From Diphasiastrum complanatum (taxonomy: Eukaryota; Streptophyta; Lycopodiopsida; Lycopodiales; Lycopodiaceae): DNA of 64,000 nucleotides. The position numbers and the translations under genes are program-made. The notes beneath the pieces were generated by a model. The model searched no databases. It worked only from the letters and a program-made list of their open reading frames with translations, and was not told the DNA's origin. Location: assembly GCA_029204225.1 (NCBI GenBank), contig CM055100.1, forward strand, positions 30,444,149 to 30,508,148, in the 5' to 3' direction. Numbering within the stretch: position 1 is the first letter of the stretch; the number at the start of each line of letters is the position of its first letter. This document shows positions 40,201-52,120 of this stretch, piece by piece.

Positions 40201-43200
40201 GTATGACATTATAGCACGTGCTCCTTTGGTATTGTTTAGATATATTTGGTTAAATTAGTTGTATTTACGTCACTTTTTGGAGATGTTTGGATGCTCCTTG
40301 ATACCGACACACTTGATATGTGCCTTTTCAGTTTTGTGTACCTTTGGGTACCAAAGACAAATTAAGCTCTTTCTCTCTTTCGCTCTCTACACTCATCTCA
40401 TGTTTTTCTCCATTCCTCAAGCTACATTGTGATATGTTTGTTAGATTAAATTGATATTCTTATTGTTGGTTTGAGTAGATTTGCAGTTTTTAGCCTAAGT
40501 TACAACTCGATCTTTGACTTATTGATTGTTCTGTTTATCGAATTACAGCAATGTAAAGAATCCCTAGCTATATTGTTCCTGAAAGTCATCCTTATCAATC
40601 AAGTATTAGAGGTTGATATACTTCCATTTTTTAGTCTCTAGTTTCTCCTTTTCCCTCTGGAACTAATCATTGATTTGATGGCAGTGCAGTTTTTGCGACC
40701 CCGGGTTCCTTATGGAACAGAATCTCTTCCGCCTGACATCATAGTCACACAGACAGATTATTATCTTCGAAGGTTATGGGGTAAGCCTGAGGAGGTGTGT
40801 CTCTTTTGCTTCATTTGATCCTATGAGATCAACATGAGTTGCCATATTCAAACATGCAACCAATCCTGAGGATGTTGAAAGTAGCCTAAGTATTTTGGTT
40901 TTCAGCTTCTTTTCTCCTCATTCTTAACCCATTTAAGTTAGGTGTATGAGTTCTGTTGATTGGATTCAATCTTACGAATGCCATGCTTGGAAGCTTGCAC
41001 ATTTGCATTAAATGATATGAGTTTATCTGTGTGTTGACAAATGAGCGTTCTTGATTGAATGTAAGTTTACATGCATCATATTTGTGAGCGTGCAGTTTCC
41101 ACAATAAATGACATGAATGTGTTGGCCTCTTGACAACTGAGTGGCATGAGAAGAATTTGGCTTGACTCATAGTTCATTTTGCATTTCTGCAGGACCTACC
41201 TTTTAAGCCAAAGTATCTGCTGACTATAACAGTTGGATACGATCAGAGAGAAACTGTTGACAAGGAGGTATCCAAGGTATGTCTATGTAGCTGGTGACTA
41301 CGTTTCACAAGTGGGATATTCAAAGTTTCATATTTGTAGATAAGCATGGTGGTATCTGGTATCTTCTCATGAAAGTTTATGATTTCAATGCTTGAGTTCC
41401 TTTATTACAAATAGGACTATCCAGTACTGGGCTTTAATCTGGAGTAAGGTTTATCTTCACAGTTGTTAATTTTTGATGAATTATTCAATGTAAATGGAAA
41501 TTTTGTTAACACTATTGTGTAGCTGGCCCTAGTTGATGCTGTACCAATTTCGCTAATTGCCTTTCCTAGTTTTCAAGCGATTGGATGATCGTGCTTTTCC
41601 ATTATGATGGGCAAACGGATGGATGGGACCAGTATAATTGGTCCCAGCGCGCCATCCATATCAGTGTCAGGAAACAATCAAAATGGTACCTGTTTTCCAG
41701 TTTATGAAAAGCCAATATTCTATAAGATTTGGTGCTAGGCCCCTTGCACTTCTTGTTTATTATTCTTTTGGGGGCTGATGTAGGTGGTTTGCAAAGAGAT
41801 TTTTACATCCTGATGTAGTGGAGCCTTTCGAATACATCTTTATTTGGGATGAGGATCTTGATGTGCAGCATTTTAATGCTGAGGAGTGAGTACCTCTACT
41901 TTGGATTTCAAACCAATCAAAAGGTTGACTGTGTTTGCAGCTCTCAATCTGTTTAAATTCTCTCTATGAGGTGACTTGTAAAAGCCTTTCAATCTCTAGG
42001 ATCATATGTTCTTACATCTCTTCCAGGTATATAAAACTTGCAAAAAAGCATAGACTGGAGATTTCTCAGCCCGGGCTTGATCCAGATAGGGGGTACACTT
42101 GGCAAATGACCAAACGCAGGGGTGATGTTGAGGTTCACAAGTAAGATTCTTGCTAGATTTTTCTTTTGTACTATCTACATATTATCGTACAGTTTGTACA
42201 CTAATGTGACAAGGATTATGCTTCTAGTTTTTGGTTTGGTTCAACGGCAATCAGGAAGAATAGCTTTGATTAGCCAGTTAACACTAGGATGTGTCCATTC
42301 AGAGAAACTGAAGAAAGGCCAGGTTGGTGTCGGGAAGGCCCACGCAAGCCTCCTTGTGCAGGGTAATAATCTGACTACACAGACTATGTAGTGCTCCATG
42401 TAGTCTTATTTTTTTTTGTTATTTAATTGGTCTTTTACTTTCAGTTTTGTAGAAATCATGGCACCTGTCTTTTCTCGAAGAGCATGGCGATGTGTTTGGC
42501 ACATGATCCAAGTAGGTTACATCCCTTCAGATCTTTTGCTCTTTTACACCAGAATAGGAGGCTCGATATGCATGCCTCCTTCTAATAGACCAATGTAGTT
42601 GCTATTGGACTTGCCACCAGGTTGAACTTTAAAGCGCTATGCAATGCGTTTGAAGGTAAGCATCAGTCAGATAACAAAAATCATGTGCCACACTAAGCAA
42701 TTTGCTGCATACACTCCTATTGTACAAATTACTGCATCATTTTTTGTATAGTGATCCTTTTAACTGGTTAGGTCTGTGCTTTTGCACAAGGAATTTGTTT
42801 ATACCTGTACTATATTGATGTTCTTTGATGATTTTATTAACTTTGCTCTTTGCAACTGACATTTCAGAATGACCTAGTGCATGGCTGGGGGCTAGATTTC
42901 AGCATGCAGCATTGTGTCGAGGTAACCGTTGTGCATCCTTTCAAGATTCCAGAGGGTTAGATTGTATATTGTTAACTGAATTTCAAGCATAAAAGTTAAA
43001 AGGAATGCTGATACCTAGTAAAGAATCATTTTTTCCAGCTTTACGTATGTGTTGAAGTTGACTAAAGGGGCAAAGAAAGGTGCTGGTAGTAGCAACTATG
43101 TACTATGGGAAAGTAAAGCCAATACTAATTTCGATTCCGCATCCAGCACTATTTGAGAATTAGTGCATTTGCTTATCAGCTCTAACCGCCTTCGGCGAAT

Positions 43201-45868
43201 GAGTGGTTGCATGTATCCCAAGTCAACTTCAGTTATGCAGTCAATTTGGATGAGTTTTGTACCTTGTGTGGCTTGGGTTTGTGTTTTACAACTCAGCCAA
43301 AAAAATTAAAATGATATGGTTTTTCCTATTGTTAGAATGTCAGCATGTGCCTTTTAAGCGCAAGGGGGCTGTGGGCATTCCTGCCTCAGCCCAGGAAATG
43401 AATCTTCTCATCAGTGATCTCTTTCAAAGATCTTCCGATAATTCCTTGATTGTCTGCATCTTTTCCATTGTCTTCCTGCACAGCCTATGCCGCAAGACAT
43501 GCTCTCCTAGCTTCACTCTTGATCACAATTGTATCTCAGTTTCATATATTTAGGATGTGTAGCTGTACAGAAAAGTACATAGATGAATAATTGGGTGATG
43601 CGATCTTATGTTGAATGTTGACAGCCTGCTCATGAAAAGATTGGCGTTGTGGATGCACAATGGATTATACACAAGGGTGTGCCTTCTTTGGGACAGCAGG
43701 TATTTTAATATCTTTCAACTCTGCTTTTTCCTTCAAATTTTGCTATGACAAAAAGGATGCTCAGCTTTCCAATCTAGTAGGACAGTTCTATCCTGAAAAA
43801 TCATTCACAAATGTTGTATAAGCCTCCCCTAAATACATTATCTTTCTGGGACCAAATAAGTCAGTGTACCAATTCTAGAACTTCCTTTTTCCTGTAGATT
43901 CCACCCTTTTGGAAATCTTAATTGATGGTGTTTTCTGGTAGTAAATAGACATGCTTTGCACATCCTAGGGTTACCATATTGTTATTCTTTAGCACCTGCA
44001 TGCTTCAACGATTCAAATGCCCGTATGTTCTTCCTTGAAGCCCTTAGCCACAACTTTTTGAGTCTTCTCCTACTAAACGTTTGGATTCATCAAGTTATGG
44101 CTCCAACAGAAATTGAATTGTTTGCATACCAAACATCCTTGATGGTCGTCACCTCAGCCTTATCATTTCAACTCACATGAAAAGTTATCTCCCAAGCAAA
44201 CTTTTTGACCATTTCTTTGTTCTGTGAATCGAATGAACCACTCTTTCTATGGGGTAATGTTTTGTGATGCCTCAAGAGTCTAAGGTACCAACCTCCATCA
44301 CTCTCATAAGTAAAGCCATTATCAAAGCACCAAAAAACTCTTCTTCCACACACCCTTCTTTGTGAAATTTTCAACAAACTGTCCACTTTGTTACTTCTCC
44401 TTTGATCAACCTTCTTCTTTTTACATTTGAATGTGAAGTGACCATACTTGCCACAGTATCTCTCCTAGTGTTATATTGGTGTGCTATTGCTGGTACTTGG
44501 CTGATCTGCAAGGTTACACAACGATTCGAGGCGGCTAGCTCGGCTCGAATCAGGAAACAGTTCAAACCGTTTGTTTTTGTTTTTTTTAGGGGGGGCCAAA
44601 AAATGGTTTGAAACCGTTTTCTAGCGGTTCAATGGTTCGAACTGCGGTTCGATGCAACTATGCTGATCTGTAAGCTGCATTCTCACAAGTTGCCATTCCA
44701 AGTCTTTTGCTTGCTTTGTGGCATTTCTTGGTCCTTGCTGGTTTTTTGCCACCCTTTTTTTAAAGGTCTCTTACTGGATGTAAATTCTTACTCCTAACAG
44801 TCTTCTTTTGCTGCAAGGTCTTGTCTCCTAGTCTCTTCATGCAGTAACATGTCAATCAGCTGCTCAAACTGTGGAGGGTTCTCATAGACTGTCACGAGCC
44901 ATAAAACCTTCTCTAATCATAGATAAAACTATTTAACACCAAAGACAGCAAGTCAGCATTTGGGACTCGCTCACCTGCTGCTGCTGACTGTCCCCAAGGC
45001 ATTTGACTCGTGTTAAGTAGTCAAGAATTCATGTCTGTGTATAGGTGGACAAGCTTAACTTTTGACCCAAGATTTCTTCCTTTCTTTAAAAGGTCATGAA
45101 CAAGCATAATTCAATGGATGTGGTTGTTCCATAAGAGAGACTGCTGATGAAGTTAGTCACTATAGTATCATTACCTGATCAAGGATCCTTAACCTGCCAC
45201 AAATGCTCTCATATTTCTACTTTTGAAGATTCATGCCCTTTGAAAAGTGTCTATAAAGTTCTAGGACAAAGTGAATGCATGTTGCTAATGTTGAATTCAG
45301 GAGTAGTATTGAATTTGAGCCTGACCATGAATTGTATAATTGAATGTGTCTCTGAGACTAAACTGACCAAAGTAACAATTACTTAGAAAAGGACACATTA
45401 ACTGGCCAAAAAGAAAGCCTGTAGCCCTGAGCCCTTTCAGGCTTAGACTTATTTAGCCCGACCAGATTATGCTTCTTACCACATACATAAGGCAGAGCGA
45501 ACGACTTATGCAAGTTTCAATCATATTCTAACTTGTTCTTCCAAGTGCAAACAATTGTCAGCTCAATGACTTATTGGAAACCATTTGGAAGCCAAATGCA
45601 CAAGTTTAAGAACATTAGAGGAAGGGGCCCAAAATCAGGATGCAGTTAAAGGAATTTCAGATTGAAGCTCTAAAATGGGCTCCGTTTCAAAGATTCCAGA
45701 AAAGGAGATGTGGATCAAGGTTTTAGAAGACTTTAAAAGGTGCTGCAAGCCTCATGTGCACTAAGTTGAATGTTTAGCGAGCATAGAAGAGTAAGCTTGA
45801 CTTATGGTCAGGGTTTCTCCTTTGGTAGACTATTGGTATGCAAGGTGTTTCTTATGCTCCTTTTGAGA

Positions 45869-45961
<93 letters not shown>

Positions 45962-47223
45962 TCTTTGTGCTGGTTTTGCTTGTTACTCCACCTAGCATCG
46001 ACCTTTTAGCTCTAAGATAACTGGAACTCCGCTTATTTTACTTTATGTTATACTTGACAACTTTCAACCCTGGCATTATTGTGATTGTCCCTTTATTTGA
46101 CAAATTTTGTTGCCTGATGTGCTACCAGTTTCTCATTGATAGGCCATGTCTCTTATCACTTAAATTCTCAACAAGTTCACCTACCTCTTAATATTTGTTA
46201 TTACGTGATAGGCCATCCTAGGTATTTGAAGTGTTATATAATAGTTTGAGAAATAATTCACAACCATGCAGGAAAAACGTCATATTATCAACTGGTATCA
46301 ATTTAAGTGTCTTGCTTAAGCCAAAAATGTTATGATTTTGGCAGAGACATCAAGAGGAGAATTCAGAGCTGCATTTATGGTTTATTTTCCTATGCCTCAT
46401 CCCCCAGTGTGTTATATTGCAAAATGGTTGCACATGTTAGAAACTATTTGCCTACTATATATTAAACTAATATCAGGAAGAATATTGGAGTGCCATAATC
46501 AAGGATGAAATCAGGTTTCTGATGTCAAATTTGTAGTGGTATTTTCTTTGGTCACAGGTTTTTGTTCCTGTGTCTCTCGGTTTGATTCCCTGTCTTAAGA
46601 TTTGTCTGCGTAGGCGATAATTGACTCACGACTTTCAGACGCTAGTGATAAAAAGTGAAGCTGCTAACTGCTATAACTTGGAAAAACTTAATGCAGTCGT
46701 TGAGCAGAAACAGTATGGCATTTTGTCTCACCATTGACTTTGTGGAATTCTCTTTTTGTTGGATAGGGGCAAGCAGTTGATGGAAGGCAACCATGGGAAG
46801 GGGTACGTGCCGTTTACTTAATCTTTTGAAGTTATGAGCAGTTATTTCACAATGTCTAGGTTTGTTGAACATGACGTATTTGATGCTCTACGATATTCCA
46901 TAGACCTCTGATTGCTTCTGAATTCTTGTTATGCTAGCTTGGGGATTGATAAAAATGGGTTGAACCTTTATAACTGAGTTATATTCCCATGTAAATGGAA
47001 ACTGTGTTATAAAATACTCTGTTTTTTATCTTCATTCTGGAAGTTGTGGCCTATAAGGTTAATTGGCCAAGTTTTTTTCTTTGTGCCTCTACTTTTGTTA
47101 GTGACGAAATTCTGATGAATTTGTCCATGTCAGGTTCGTGAAAGATGTCGAAGTGAGTGGCATACGTTTGCAGAGCGTATGAAACAGGCACTAGAAAAAG
47201 CTGAGAAGAGTAACCCACATTGA
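34223..47223 (+). CDS. DUF707 family protein (lysine-ketoglutarate reductase trans-splicing-like)
   Basis: Thirteen coding exons join without a frame break into 342 codons: 34223-34282, 34492-34557, 40690-40794, 41193-41276, 41570-41685, 41784-41885, 42027-42140, 42303-42362, 42445-42511, 42868-42921, 43625-43699, 46767-46802 and 47134-47223. All introns are GT-AG. Residues 1-18 (MISFISGTLMGIFIGIS) are a likely signal anchor. Family landmarks follow: YGTESLPPDIIV, YYLRRLWGKPEE, LLTITVGYDQ, DWMIVLFHYDG, RAIHISVRKQSKWW, YIFIWDEDLDVQHFNAEEY (D166-E-D168), LEISQPGLDPD, YTWQMTKRRGD, FVEIMAPVFSR, WRCVWHMIQNDLVHGWGLDF, KIGVVDAQWIIH. The DxD-like WDEDL and single anchor fit a Golgi glycosyltransferase-like role, but the function is unproven; the common name comes from annotation tradition. 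Start: the first ATG in frame of exon 2, with no upstream in-frame ATG and a stop in the leader exon. It is the only gene here that looks intact. Confidence 0.93.
37172..37227. repeat. Two adjacent palindromes (CCGTTTC family)
   Basis: GTTTCATT-C-AATGAAAC lies at 37172-37188. AAAATCCGTTTC at 37190-37201 pairs perfectly with GAAACGGATTTT at 37216-37227. More CCGTTTCAAA words occur at 37559-37582, so this may be the left end of a small inverted-repeat element of about 430 bp. Confidence 0.55.
38142..38823 (+). pseudogene. Ty3/gypsy integrase C-terminal fragment inside the intron
   Basis: The plus strand reads KVADFLRDMQEMLRIARENV, then, across stops and frame shifts, a KSSPRYIGPF-like stretch (YRGPFKILKKIGSLAYQ), LPDGSQVHPVFHVC and YVKESILDLEIDW. 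These are the landmarks of the integrase C-terminal region of chromovirus-like gypsy elements. It ends in a purine-rich tract (AGAGGGGAAGAA) right before TGTCATGC, the LTR start. Confidence 0.75.
38824..39300 (+). repeat. Gypsy 3' LTR inside the intron; right edge approximate
   Basis: Starts TGTCATGCCCATGACTGG directly after the polypurine tract. There is no partner LTR, so the end is estimated. The start carries the small palindrome GTCATG-CC-CATGAC. Confidence 0.55.
43960..45060 (-). pseudogene. Copia gag/protease fragment inside the intron, minus strand
   Basis: Minus-strand reading in pieces: DYLTRV with a downstream NADLLSLVLN-like region, IREGFMARDSL then EPSTV (gag C-terminal region), CGKYGHFTFKC (zinc knuckle, about 44430) and SDGGWYLRL further on. 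Frame breaks are frequent. The gag is split by a 150-bp insertion at 44508-44660. Orientation is opposite to the host gene. Confidence 0.6.
44508..44660. mobile_element. Small inverted-repeat insertion in the copia gag fragment
   Basis: It has ACGATTCGAGGC near one end and GGTTCGAACTGCGGTTCGATG at the other, with GTTCAAACCGTTTG and GGTTTGAAACCG inside. The inverted relationship and its position interrupting the gag reading suggest a MITE-like insertion. Ends are imprecise. Confidence 0.4.
45873..45959. repeat. (CT)n microsatellite in the intron
   Basis: About 43 CT units. The flanks do not match the AG-ended family tail. Confidence 0.96.
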
Positions 47224-47929
47224 GGATATCAACCATTCTGAGGCATCGGGGTTACCGTGCACTTGATCGTAGTATAGTCCATCAAAATACGAATATCCTT
47301 TTGTCAAGACTGCAAATTTTGCTAATTTTCTGGGAATTGTGGTCTAGCCTAACCATTTTTGTATAGTGAGTGTTCTGAGGAAATTTGTTCTTCAATGGCC
47401 TGGTTGTGGTTTTGAATATTTGAAGGTGTTAGTAAACATACCAATCCTCACCGGAGAAATTCATTCAATATTGTTCCCTTTTATATAGCAAGCATTATGG
47501 GGAGATGGCCTTTTGAATCTTTGAAGTTCAAGAGACATCCTCACCTTTGTCTTTGCAATCATCATTAAGGTAGTCAAATTGACGTCTCTTTTGGCAAAAC
47601 CAGTTCAGTATCTGATAGGTTTTGTTTACAGTACTATAGTAGATTGCACACTTTCTGTTCTTGTTTGCAGCTGTGCTTCCTGAGATTTTCTTAGTTTAGG
47701 ATTATGAGAAGATCTTGCTAATGATCATGTGGTATTGTTCCCTTTGCATACCTTGTGATGTGTAATTTTAAATTTCTTCCTTATTGAGCACTAGTGAGTC
47801 AGATGTGACAAAAACGTTTTGTTTTATTGTTTTTGTGGAGATTGCACGTGAGACGGTAGCCTGTTTATTCGGACTGCTAGTTTTACCTGGGGAAATGTTA
47901 GGTTACGCAAATTTTGTTAGGGTACAAAA
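47224..47929. other. 3' flank of the DUF707 gene
   Basis: Presumably includes the 3' UTR. No polyadenylation site can be placed with confidence and no other gene is supported. Confidence 0.4.
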
Positions 47930-48400
47930 CAGGATGAAAATATCAAATGCAAAATTAGTCAATTGTTAATGACTTTCAAGCAAAAACAATTTGAAAATAT
48001 ATGGAAGGCATCAGATCAGAATCTTACAATCGTCATCATGAGAAAATACATTTTGAAATAAAGCAAAATCATTTTGCTGTTACTACAATTGAACAGGAAG
48101 AAGATTCAACCCTCATTTGAATCATCATGCTCAGTTTGATCTTCCTTGTTATTGATTTTTAGTGAATGGCATTGTGGTGAAAATGTATTTCCCCCCCCCT
48201 TAGAGCAGTTGTATAACGTTCATTTCATCCTGTTTAGGAGAATGTTTCATGTGGTGATATGTATCACATTTGTTTACTGGTATGAACCTATTAACCTACG
48301 CAATTGAAATTGATGTGCAAGTGAGAGCAAGCAAGAACATATAAAATGCAAAATTTAGGTACAAGTGTAGAAATAGTTGAAGACACTTAATAGCTAAATC
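47930..48400 (+). pseudogene. Second copy of the unknown three-exon gene (exons a-b), decayed
   Basis: Readable words align with the gene at 10339-11121: WKASDQNLTIV against WKALDQEFTVN, FEIKQNHFAVTTIEQEEDSTL against IEVKQNEVVIATIEVEEDRSL, FLVNGIVV against F.VNGRM, and VRASKNI against IRARQED after the intron. Frame shifts and stops are common. Its presence 37 kb away shows that the unit is dispersed. Confidence 0.6.
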
Positions 48401-50229
48401 ATAAAGAAAAAAGTGATTGTAGAATATTCCAAGAAACATATATGGTTTTTAGATTGTATCATGGCAATACCTTTTATGTAATCTATCTATGGCTATATTG
48501 TAACTTCTTTTATATTTGGTTATATGTTGTTGTGCTATAGTCTACCTTTGCTGATTGTTAGGCCTTGAGAGTAGGAAAAAGATACTAATTAGAGTAGCAT
48601 AACATCATAGCTAGGGTGTGATTGACACGCTCCATCCATTCGTGTGAGCATGTGCGCTTGCACATGCACAATAAGATCAAGAATACAAATAATGACAGGA
48701 ACATACATGGCTAGGAGGTAAGACAATCCGATCTATCTTTGTGAATGACCATGGTGTAGAGCATGCCTTTTAGTATCATGTGAATTGCCTTTATTGTGAC
48801 GCATATTGTCTAATCTCTATGAATAGCCCTAGGTGGGAGGCAACATTCTATTTTTTCTGAAATAGGCAGGCCTCTCAATATCATGTCAAGCAATGGTGTA
48901 AGCAGGTTAGGGCATAATAATCCTATTGGTAATAAAAGTTGATTCTTTTCCCTCAAGTGAAGAAGCTTGCTTCTTCTCTAGGGCCCATCAAACCTACCAC
49001 TATAACCTTTGCTCATAAAGTCAAGCACTCTTCTTAATATCATGGTTAGCCATGATCATATAACTTGATTGTAAATCTCACATTGTTACAATATCTAGAA
49101 TCTCTATGCAAAAGAAATGAGCTTCAAACAAAATTGAATTCAACCTCGCAAATCATCTATTGTGCAAAGAATGCGTCTATCTAACTTAGTATAACTCTTA
49201 AAAGGTATGCATCATTCCTAATATCATGTTGGGACTAAGAACAATTATCTCGCTTTAAGTATTAATAGTAAAGCCTCACCAAGATTTTTTAAGAACGTAG
49301 TGAGTCTTGTATATTGGATTGCAAGAAGGGATATTCGAGAATACTAGTTTGGTAATTGTCATAAGAAGTATGCAGTCTTTTGTAGCTACAATCCATCTAA
49401 CATCATGAGACAACTCAAGTGTAATAAGCCACATAAATCTCATGAATGCAACTATGGGGATCATTGGATTAGTACTTTGTTGCGATTTCCTAATGTCCTT
49501 GAGCAAAAATGGATTATTCTCGTTCCAAATCCACTGGCCCGTGATTGATATTTACCCTTTGATACCTAACGTTGGCAATTGACATGAGGAGTGAGCTGTC
49601 TTTTAGGAAGGGGAGTCTAATTGGCTATTTTCATAAGGCATGTGAAGACCTAATAAGAGAAAAGAGACATTAGTGCTTATACAGATGATAATGGAAAAAA
49701 TTGCCAACATAAGAATATATATGGAAATAAGTGACAACAAAAGGATAAGCAAAAATTATAAATATGCTCGTGTGATATTGATATCAAAGGTCTAGTATCG
49801 AAAAACCCAATCTAAAAAATTGTTTGAAAAATAACTTGCTCACAGAGAAGCTTTTGGATATATACATCAAACTAGTCACCTCCAAAAATGGGACATGAGA
49901 CATATTTTTTTTGCGTCATGCCCCATGACGAGCAATGACACATAAGAAAAAGTGCTTTTGCCTCAGAATAATAAACTCGAAGCTCGAGACTTTAGCACAA
50001 ACAATGAGCCCATGAAAATTACCTTGCTTGCGCAATCTAACCCTCTCAACTGCTCATTTTGTCTTTCTGTTGGCATATGATGGATTGACAATTCATTTGC
50101 TAGGTGCATCATCTTTTCTATTTCATTTCACCTCACTTTTTATTAGCCAGTCCCATGATTGCCAATTATGAGGTCAATCTAGACTTCAATATTGATTTTT
50201 CGTGATCACCATTTTACACTTAATCCAAC
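48401..50229. other. Stretch with no supported gene
   Basis: AT-rich. Phrases like TCCTAATATCATG / TTAATATCATGG / TTTAGTATCATGTG recur in 48770-49400 at about 60-150-bp spacing, suggesting an old repeat. No domain-bearing frame. Confidence 0.4.
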
Positions 50230-50375
50230 TTATTGTATTGAACAAGATTTTTTTTGTAGAGACCTAGGTGCTCCCCCGCATGATGATATGTGCATGCTTG
50301 CACGATTGCACACACACACACATGCCACATTTATGACCAAAACACTAGTGAAGTGAAATAGGAAATTCAGAAGCG

Positions 50376-50410
50376 TCAACTTGCTCTGATACCACCGAAG
50401 TGAAATAATC
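50376..50410 (-). promoter_or_regulatory. Primer-binding-like site next to the broken gypsy integrase
   Basis: On the minus strand TTATTTCACTTCGG is followed by TGGTATCAGAGCAAG, the tRNA-Met-type primer site. It marks the border of another LTR element joined to the truncated integrase. The sequence beyond (50230-50375) is too short to classify. Confidence 0.55.
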
Positions 50411-50420
50411 GCGAACGAAA

Positions 50421-51057
50421 TCAATTCGGATGAAGTTCTTCCACGGTCTTTGTGATAATATTGCACAAAATCTTGTTGGAAGATTCGGCCTGTCCATTAC
50501 ATCGGGGATAATAAGGTGTACTCTTGCGATGAACCACAAGGAATTCAGCTAGGAGTACTCGTACTGTTTCACTCAGGAAGTGAGTTCCGCGATCACTCAC
50601 AAGTTCTAAAGGGCATCCGAAGCGCGTGATGATGTTCTCATAGAGAAACTTAGCTGTGCTGGCTGCATTGGCTACTCTAACAACCTTCGCTTCTACCCAC
50701 TTCATAAAATAATCTGTCGCCACTATAATATATTGGGCTTGACTTCCTCTAGCGGCTGGGTGGATGGGACCAACATAATCTATGTCCCATTTTTCGAAAG
50801 GATTTTCTGCTATGATAGGCTTTAAAGACAAACCCATATTTTCTCGATTTTGTGGCTCTTTGGCAAACATCACAGTGTTTCACAAAGGTTGCCACATCAC
50901 GGTGTAGGGTAGGCCACCGAAATCCTTCTTGGAGGACCTTTCGAGTAGTAGCGTCAGCTGCCAAGTGACCACCACCAATTCCTTCATGAGTTGTACTAAT
51001 AATAGGTTTTATTTCATGGTCCAGTAGGCATCTTCGAAGGATATGGTCTATTCCCAT
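50421..51057 (-). pseudogene. Ty3/gypsy integrase, truncated (element 2)
   Basis: A minus-strand reading in two overlapping frames. 51057-50749 has the zinc-binding domain HEGIGGGHLAADATTRKVLQ with HCDVCQRA. 50873-50421 has the core WDIDYVGPIHP, ATDYFMKWVEAK, LVSDRGTHFLS and RCNGQAESSNK (the D, D and E residues). One frameshift lies near 50860. It stops at about 50415, where the foreign primer-site sequence begins, so the C-terminal domain and 3' LTR are missing. Confidence 0.88.
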
Positions 51058-51467
51058 TCAATAAAGTTGTCCAGCTATTAAGCTATACGGGGAAGCTTTT
51101 ATTATCAATTTTCGTTGATCTACGGAAGGTAGTGAAGGATCAGATCATCCCCTCACAAGATATTCAACTATATCGGCAGCCCATTCTAGAACTACATCAG
51201 CATAAAAAAATATGAGCATCCGGGAGTTCATCGTCAACTCCCACTTCTTCCCGACGTGTCGTCAATCTAGAAAGGTGGTCAGCCAAATAATTTTATTTTT
51301 CTGTCCTAACCACTATCCGAAATTCAAACTCTTGAAGCTGTAAAAGCCATCGTGTCATACGGCCCGTCGTACAAGGTTGATTTACCAGATATAACAATGG
51401 TTGATGGTCAACATAAAAGGCGAAGGGTTGGCCAAAAGGTAATGTCGAAATTTCTTAATGCTAAAAA

Positions 51468-51926
51468 TTATGGCAGGGCCTCCCGCTCAATGGTAGTGTA
51501 GTTAACTTCGGCTTCAATGAGCTGACAACTCGCGAAGCGGATGGAAAAATCTTTCTTTTTCTCACCTGATTGGGTCAACACGATCCCTATTGCATACTTA
51601 GATGCATCCGTATGCACGTGAAATTCGATGCTCCAATTTGGAGACCGTAGGATTGGGGCGGTGACCAAGGCTTGCTTAATCTTCTCGAAGGCGTCTAGGG
51701 CTTCCTGTGTCCACTTAGGTTCAACAGTGAGGCGGTAGAGTGGCAAGGCCAATAATGCAAATAGTAATATAAAACATCTATAATAATTGGCATGGCCCAT
51801 AAAGGTATAGACATCACGCATTGTTTTGGGCAGGGTCATCTCAATTATTACTTTGATCTTATCTGGATCAATGGCAATTCCGTATTGCGATATGATATGT
51901 CCTAGCACGATGCTTGGGTTACCCAT
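51468..51926 (-). pseudogene. Ty3/gypsy RT thumb and RNase H start (element 2)
   Basis: The minus strand reads VLGHIISQYGIAIDPDKIK, LPKTMRDVYTFMGHANYYR (RT connection), KIKQALVTAPILRSPNWS, and FHVHTDASKYAIGIVLTQSG with the first RNase H Asp. Open for 152 codons. 51058-51467 continues as RNase H with frame breaks. The RT catalytic core upstream has been replaced (see 51937-52120). Confidence 0.85.
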
Positions 51927-51936
51927 ATTGGGGGAA

Positions 51937-52120
51937 ATGCCATATCTTCAACATTGTTGCAAAACTCGTTCCAGACGATTTAAGTGATACCTTTGGGTTG
52001 AATGTATACAGAAATCATCAAGGAAGTTACACTGAACAAGACTACGATGTAGTCATAGATTCAAGAGCAATCTCACACATCACCTACAACAAGAGAATCT
52101 TGATCGACTTTCATATATGA
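51937..52120 (+). pseudogene. Copia protease fragment inserted in reverse in the gypsy RT
   Basis: On the plus strand it reads YRNHQGSYTEQDYDVVIDSR and then AISHITYNKRI, which is the copia protease context (IDSGASSHITYNK expected; Gly-to-Arg and Ser-to-Ile here). It lies exactly between the gypsy RT N-terminus and its thumb, in the opposite orientation, where about 350-400 bp of RT core would be expected. Confidence 0.7.

Larger units (their letters stand above)
34558..40689 (+). other. 6.1-kb intron of the DUF707 gene
   Basis: Bounded by CAG|GTAATA and GTGCAG|TTT. It holds a Ty3/gypsy 3' fragment with LTR (38142-39300), short palindromes with GTTTCAAA words (37157-37600) and AT-rich filler. 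A few readable words around 35700-35800 and 36990-37080 hint at an old LINE but are too weak to call. Confidence 0.8.
43700..46766 (+). other. 3.1-kb intron of the DUF707 gene
   Basis: Bounded by CAG|GTATTT and GATAG|GGG. It contains a minus-strand copia gag fragment and a (CT)n tract. Short plus-strand frames in it (for example 45147-45386) have no support. Confidence 0.8.

Noticed and set aside
44630-44660. GGTTCGAACTGC as a tRNA T-arm
   Set aside because: No A-box or acceptor/anticodon stems at the right distance. It lies in a small inverted-repeat insertion.
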